This document shows positions 5,150 through 6,454 of a stretch of 6,454 nucleotides of DNA, piece after piece. The number at the start of each line of letters is the position of its first letter. Positions within the stretch are counted from its first letter, which is position 1. The notes beneath the pieces are model-generated. The model ran no database searches, was not told the DNA's origin, and was given only the letters and a program-made list of their open reading frames with translations. The DNA lies in assembly GCA_007128995.1 (NCBI GenBank), contig SKWJ01000107.1, forward strand, positions 1 through 6,454, in the 5' to 3' direction. The stretch comes from Paracoccaceae bacterium (GTDB lineage: Bacteria; Pseudomonadota; Alphaproteobacteria; Rhodobacterales; Rhodobacteraceae). The translations under genes and the position numbers were made by a program.

Positions 5150-6082
5150 TTACGGCAGGGGGATATGTTCATCCCGGTCCTGCGGCGGCAGATCGAACAA
5201 CCCCTGCCCCCACCGTGCCGCGCGCCAGTCTTCCTTCGCAGCCTCGATCTTCTCGCGTGACGACGCCACGAAATTCCACCAGATATGGCGCGGCCCGTTC
5301 AGTGTGCCCCCGCCCAGCGCCATCAGCCGCGCGCCCGTCTCGCCTGCGCGCACGGTAATCCTGTCGCCGGGACGGAAGACCATCATGCGCCCCGCCTCGA
5401 ACACCTCGCCTGCGATCTCGACTGTGCCGGAGGTGATGTAGAGGCCGCGATCCTCATGCTCATCGGGCAAGGGAAAGCGCGCGCCGGGGTCCAGCACGAC
5501 ATCGAGATAGAAGGTGTCGGAATACATCGTCGCGGGGGCTGTCGCGCCATAGGCCGCGCCAAGGATCAGCCGCGCCTTGATGCCGGTATCAAGGATTTCA
5601 GGCAGGCTGTCGGCGCTATGGTGCTCGAAGAAGGGCGTCTCGTCTTCGCGGTCCTCGGGCAGGGCAATCCATGTCTGGATGCCGAACAGGCTGGACGGTC
5701 CTTGCCGAGTCACTTGCGGGGTCCGTTCGGAATGGGTGACGCCGCGCCCCGCCATCATCCAGTTCAGCGCGCCGGGGCGGATGATCTGGTCGGCCCCCGT
5801 GCTGTCGAGATGATGGAACTCGCCCTGATACAGGTAAGTGACTGTGCCCAGCCCGATATGCGGATGCGGACGCACATCGATGCCCTGACCTGTCAGGAAC
5901 TCGGCAGGCCCCGCCTGATCGAAGAAGATGAACGGCCCCACCATCTGCCGCTTAGGCGCGGGTAAGGCGCGGCGCACCTCGAATGATCCCAGATCGCGTG
6001 CACGCGGCACGATCAGCGTTTCAATGGCATCGACGCCCACATCATCGGGGCAACCGGGATCGAGGGTCGGGTTCCAGCTCAT
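5150..6082 (-). CDS. Pirin family protein (metal-binding bicupin, possible quercetinase)
   Basis: This is a 310-aa cytosolic bicupin. The N-terminal cupin shows the pirin signature: GPFIFFDQAGPAEF, then RPHPHIGLGTVTYLYQGEFHHLDSTG, then MMAGRGVTHSER. The metal ligands expected from characterised pirins are all present: H73, H75, H117 and E119. The C-terminal cupin includes GLYITSGTVEIAGE and MMVFRPGDRITV and ends in PRHIWWNFVASSREKIEAAKEDWR, a typical pirin tail. Length is usual. Some bacterial pirins act as quercetin 2,3-dioxygenases and others act as regulators or redox sensors, so the activity here is open. The ATG has AGGAG (6091-6095, minus) eight bases upstream. The gene is convergent with the NmrA-like gene and divergent from a ring-cleaving-dioxygenase-like gene. 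Confidence 0.95.
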   Translation of the reverse strand: MSWNPTLDPGCPDDVGVDAIETLIVPRARDLGSFEVRRALPAPKRQMVGPFIFFDQAGPAEFLTGQGIDVRPHPHIGLGTVTYLYQGEFHHLDSTGADQIIRPGALNWMMAGRGVTHSERTPQVTRQGPSSLFGIQTWIALPEDREDETPFFEHHSADSLPEILDTGIKARLILGAAYGATAPATMYSDTFYLDVVLDPGARFPLPDEHEDRGLYITSGTVEIAGEVFEAGRMMVFRPGDRITVRAGETGARLMALGGGTLNGPRHIWWNFVASSREKIEAAKEDWRAARWGQGLFDLPPQDRDEHIPLP

Positions 6083-6101
6083 GGCGCAGTCTCCTGTGTT
6101 A

Positions 6102-6118
6102 GGCCCAATCTATGGGCC
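6102..6118. promoter_or_regulatory. 17-bp dyad GGCCC-N7-GGGCC over the probable pirin -10
   Basis: GGCCC (6102-6106) and GGGCC (6114-6118) are exact reverse complements around AATCTAT. The centre contains the best -10 candidate for the pirin gene on the minus strand, so a bound protein would occlude it. Candidate operator; the binding protein is unknown. Confidence 0.4.
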
Positions 6119-6135
6119 AAGAAGGAATCGGGCAA
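6107..6135 (-). promoter_or_regulatory. Candidate promoter of the pirin gene
   Basis: On the minus strand TTGCCC (6135-6130), a 17-base spacer and TAGATT (6112-6107) form a reasonable sigma-70-like promoter. Transcription would start near 6100, leaving a short leader with the AGGAG ribosome binding site. Spacing is ideal and the hexamers are partial matches. Confidence 0.45.
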
Positions 6136-6207
6136 GCAAACCCTGTCCGCCAGCGCCGAACACGGCATTTTCCGGTCCATCGGTCGTGACGTATCACTGC
6201 CATACCT

Positions 6208-6235
6208 ATATGCCAGTCTGAACTGACGCGCATAT
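6208..6235. promoter_or_regulatory. Nested inverted repeat upstream of the dioxygenase-like gene
   Basis: ATATGC (6208-6213) pairs with GCATAT (6230-6235). Directly inside, CAGT (6214-6217) pairs with ACTG (6222-6225) around a CTGA loop, leaving four unpaired bases (6226-6229). It may be an operator or a leader hairpin. It ends 11 bases before the ribosome binding site of the plus-strand gene. TATATG (6207-6212) could also be a -10 hexamer. Confidence 0.4.
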
Positions 6236-6259
6236 GTGCCTTGGAAGGGAGGATTTCCC

Positions 6260-6454
6260 ATGCCTACCGGATTGCACCACCTGACCGCGATCACAGCGCG
6301 TGTGCAGGCCAATGTCGATTTCTATGCGGGGTTTCTGGGGTTGCGGCTGGTCAAGCAGACCGCTGGCTTCGCTGATGGGGAACAGTTGCACCTGTTCTAC
6401 GGCGATGCAGCGGGCAGCCCCGGCAGCTTGATCAGCTTTCTTGTCTGGGAAGCA
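6260..6454 (+). CDS. Ring-cleaving dioxygenase-like VOC protein, N-terminal part (runs off right edge)
   Basis: The first 65 residues are visible. GLHHLTAIT (4-12) is the opening strand with the His that usually supplies the first metal ligand in vicinal-oxygen-chelate enzymes. NVDFYAGFLGLRLVKQTAGF (18-37) is the first helix and strand turn. EQLHLFYGDAAGSPGSL (41-57) and ISFLVWE follow. This start is characteristic of the MhqO/MhqA-like ring-cleaving dioxygenase group (glyoxalase/extradiol superfamily), which is about 310 residues long. These enzymes are linked to hydroquinone and aromatic electrophile breakdown. GGGAGGA (6247-6253) lies six bases before the ATG. The rest, including the other metal ligands, is outside the window. 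It is divergent from pirin, which fits a shared stress function. Confidence 0.85.
   Translation, partial: MPTGLHHLTAITARVQANVDFYAGFLGLRLVKQTAGFADGEQLHLFYGDAAGSPGSLISFLVWEA

Noticed and set aside
4414..5172. Minus-strand open frame of 252 codons opposite the NmrA-like gene
   Set aside because: The plus-strand frame shows a clear Rossmann motif and ribosome binding site, while the antisense product shows no domain.
5285..5965. Plus-strand open frame of 226 codons opposite the pirin gene
   Set aside because: The pirin frame has all metal ligands and signature motifs, and the antisense frame has none.

Overview
The window looks like chromosomal DNA of a high-GC alphaproteobacterium, most likely a member of the Rhodobacterales (Rhodobacteraceae). 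That placement is an inference from base composition, codon choice (GC-ending codons throughout) and the style of the encoded proteins. No marker gene is present to prove it. Coding density is high. There is no RNA gene, insertion sequence, CRISPR array or other clear sign of recent transfer.

Left part (1-3901): an efflux and envelope module built around one TetR-family regulator. On the minus strand lie the first codons of a probable RND permease, running off the left edge, then an RND/HlyD-type periplasmic adaptor (17-1174), then a small protein with a probable dimeric alpha/beta-barrel fold (1243-1584). Divergently, on the plus strand, a TetR regulator with a WHG-type C-terminal domain (1792-2436) overlaps an ExoD-family membrane protein (2433-3071). 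That in turn overlaps a seven-helix membrane protein of unknown function (3071-3901). The adaptor promoter and the tetR promoter share an AT-rich 21-bp element, ATATGTAAG-N5-CTAACTT, in the same orientation relative to their genes. This suggests that the TetR protein controls both transcription units and itself.

Right part (3902-6454): a redox/electrophile-type module. A single-cysteine HxlR regulator (4029-4403, minus) faces a divergent NmrA-like NAD(P)-binding protein (4489-5112, plus), an arrangement resembling E. coli ytfH/ytfG. Convergent with the latter is a pirin (5150-6082, minus). A ring-cleaving-dioxygenase-like VOC protein (6260 to the right edge, plus) is divergent from the pirin gene. 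The pirin/dioxygenase intergenic region carries two separate dyads, one over the probable pirin -10 and one just upstream of the dioxygenase ribosome binding site. By analogy with known quinone/electrophile responses (HxlR or MarR regulators, quinone reductases, ring-cleaving dioxygenases, pirin quercetinases), these genes may detoxify quinones or aromatic electrophiles.

I do not see a wholly new system such as a defence or mobile element. The parts that best repay a second look are the shared operator element, the tetR-exoD-unknown membrane protein operon, and the dyads in the promoter regions.
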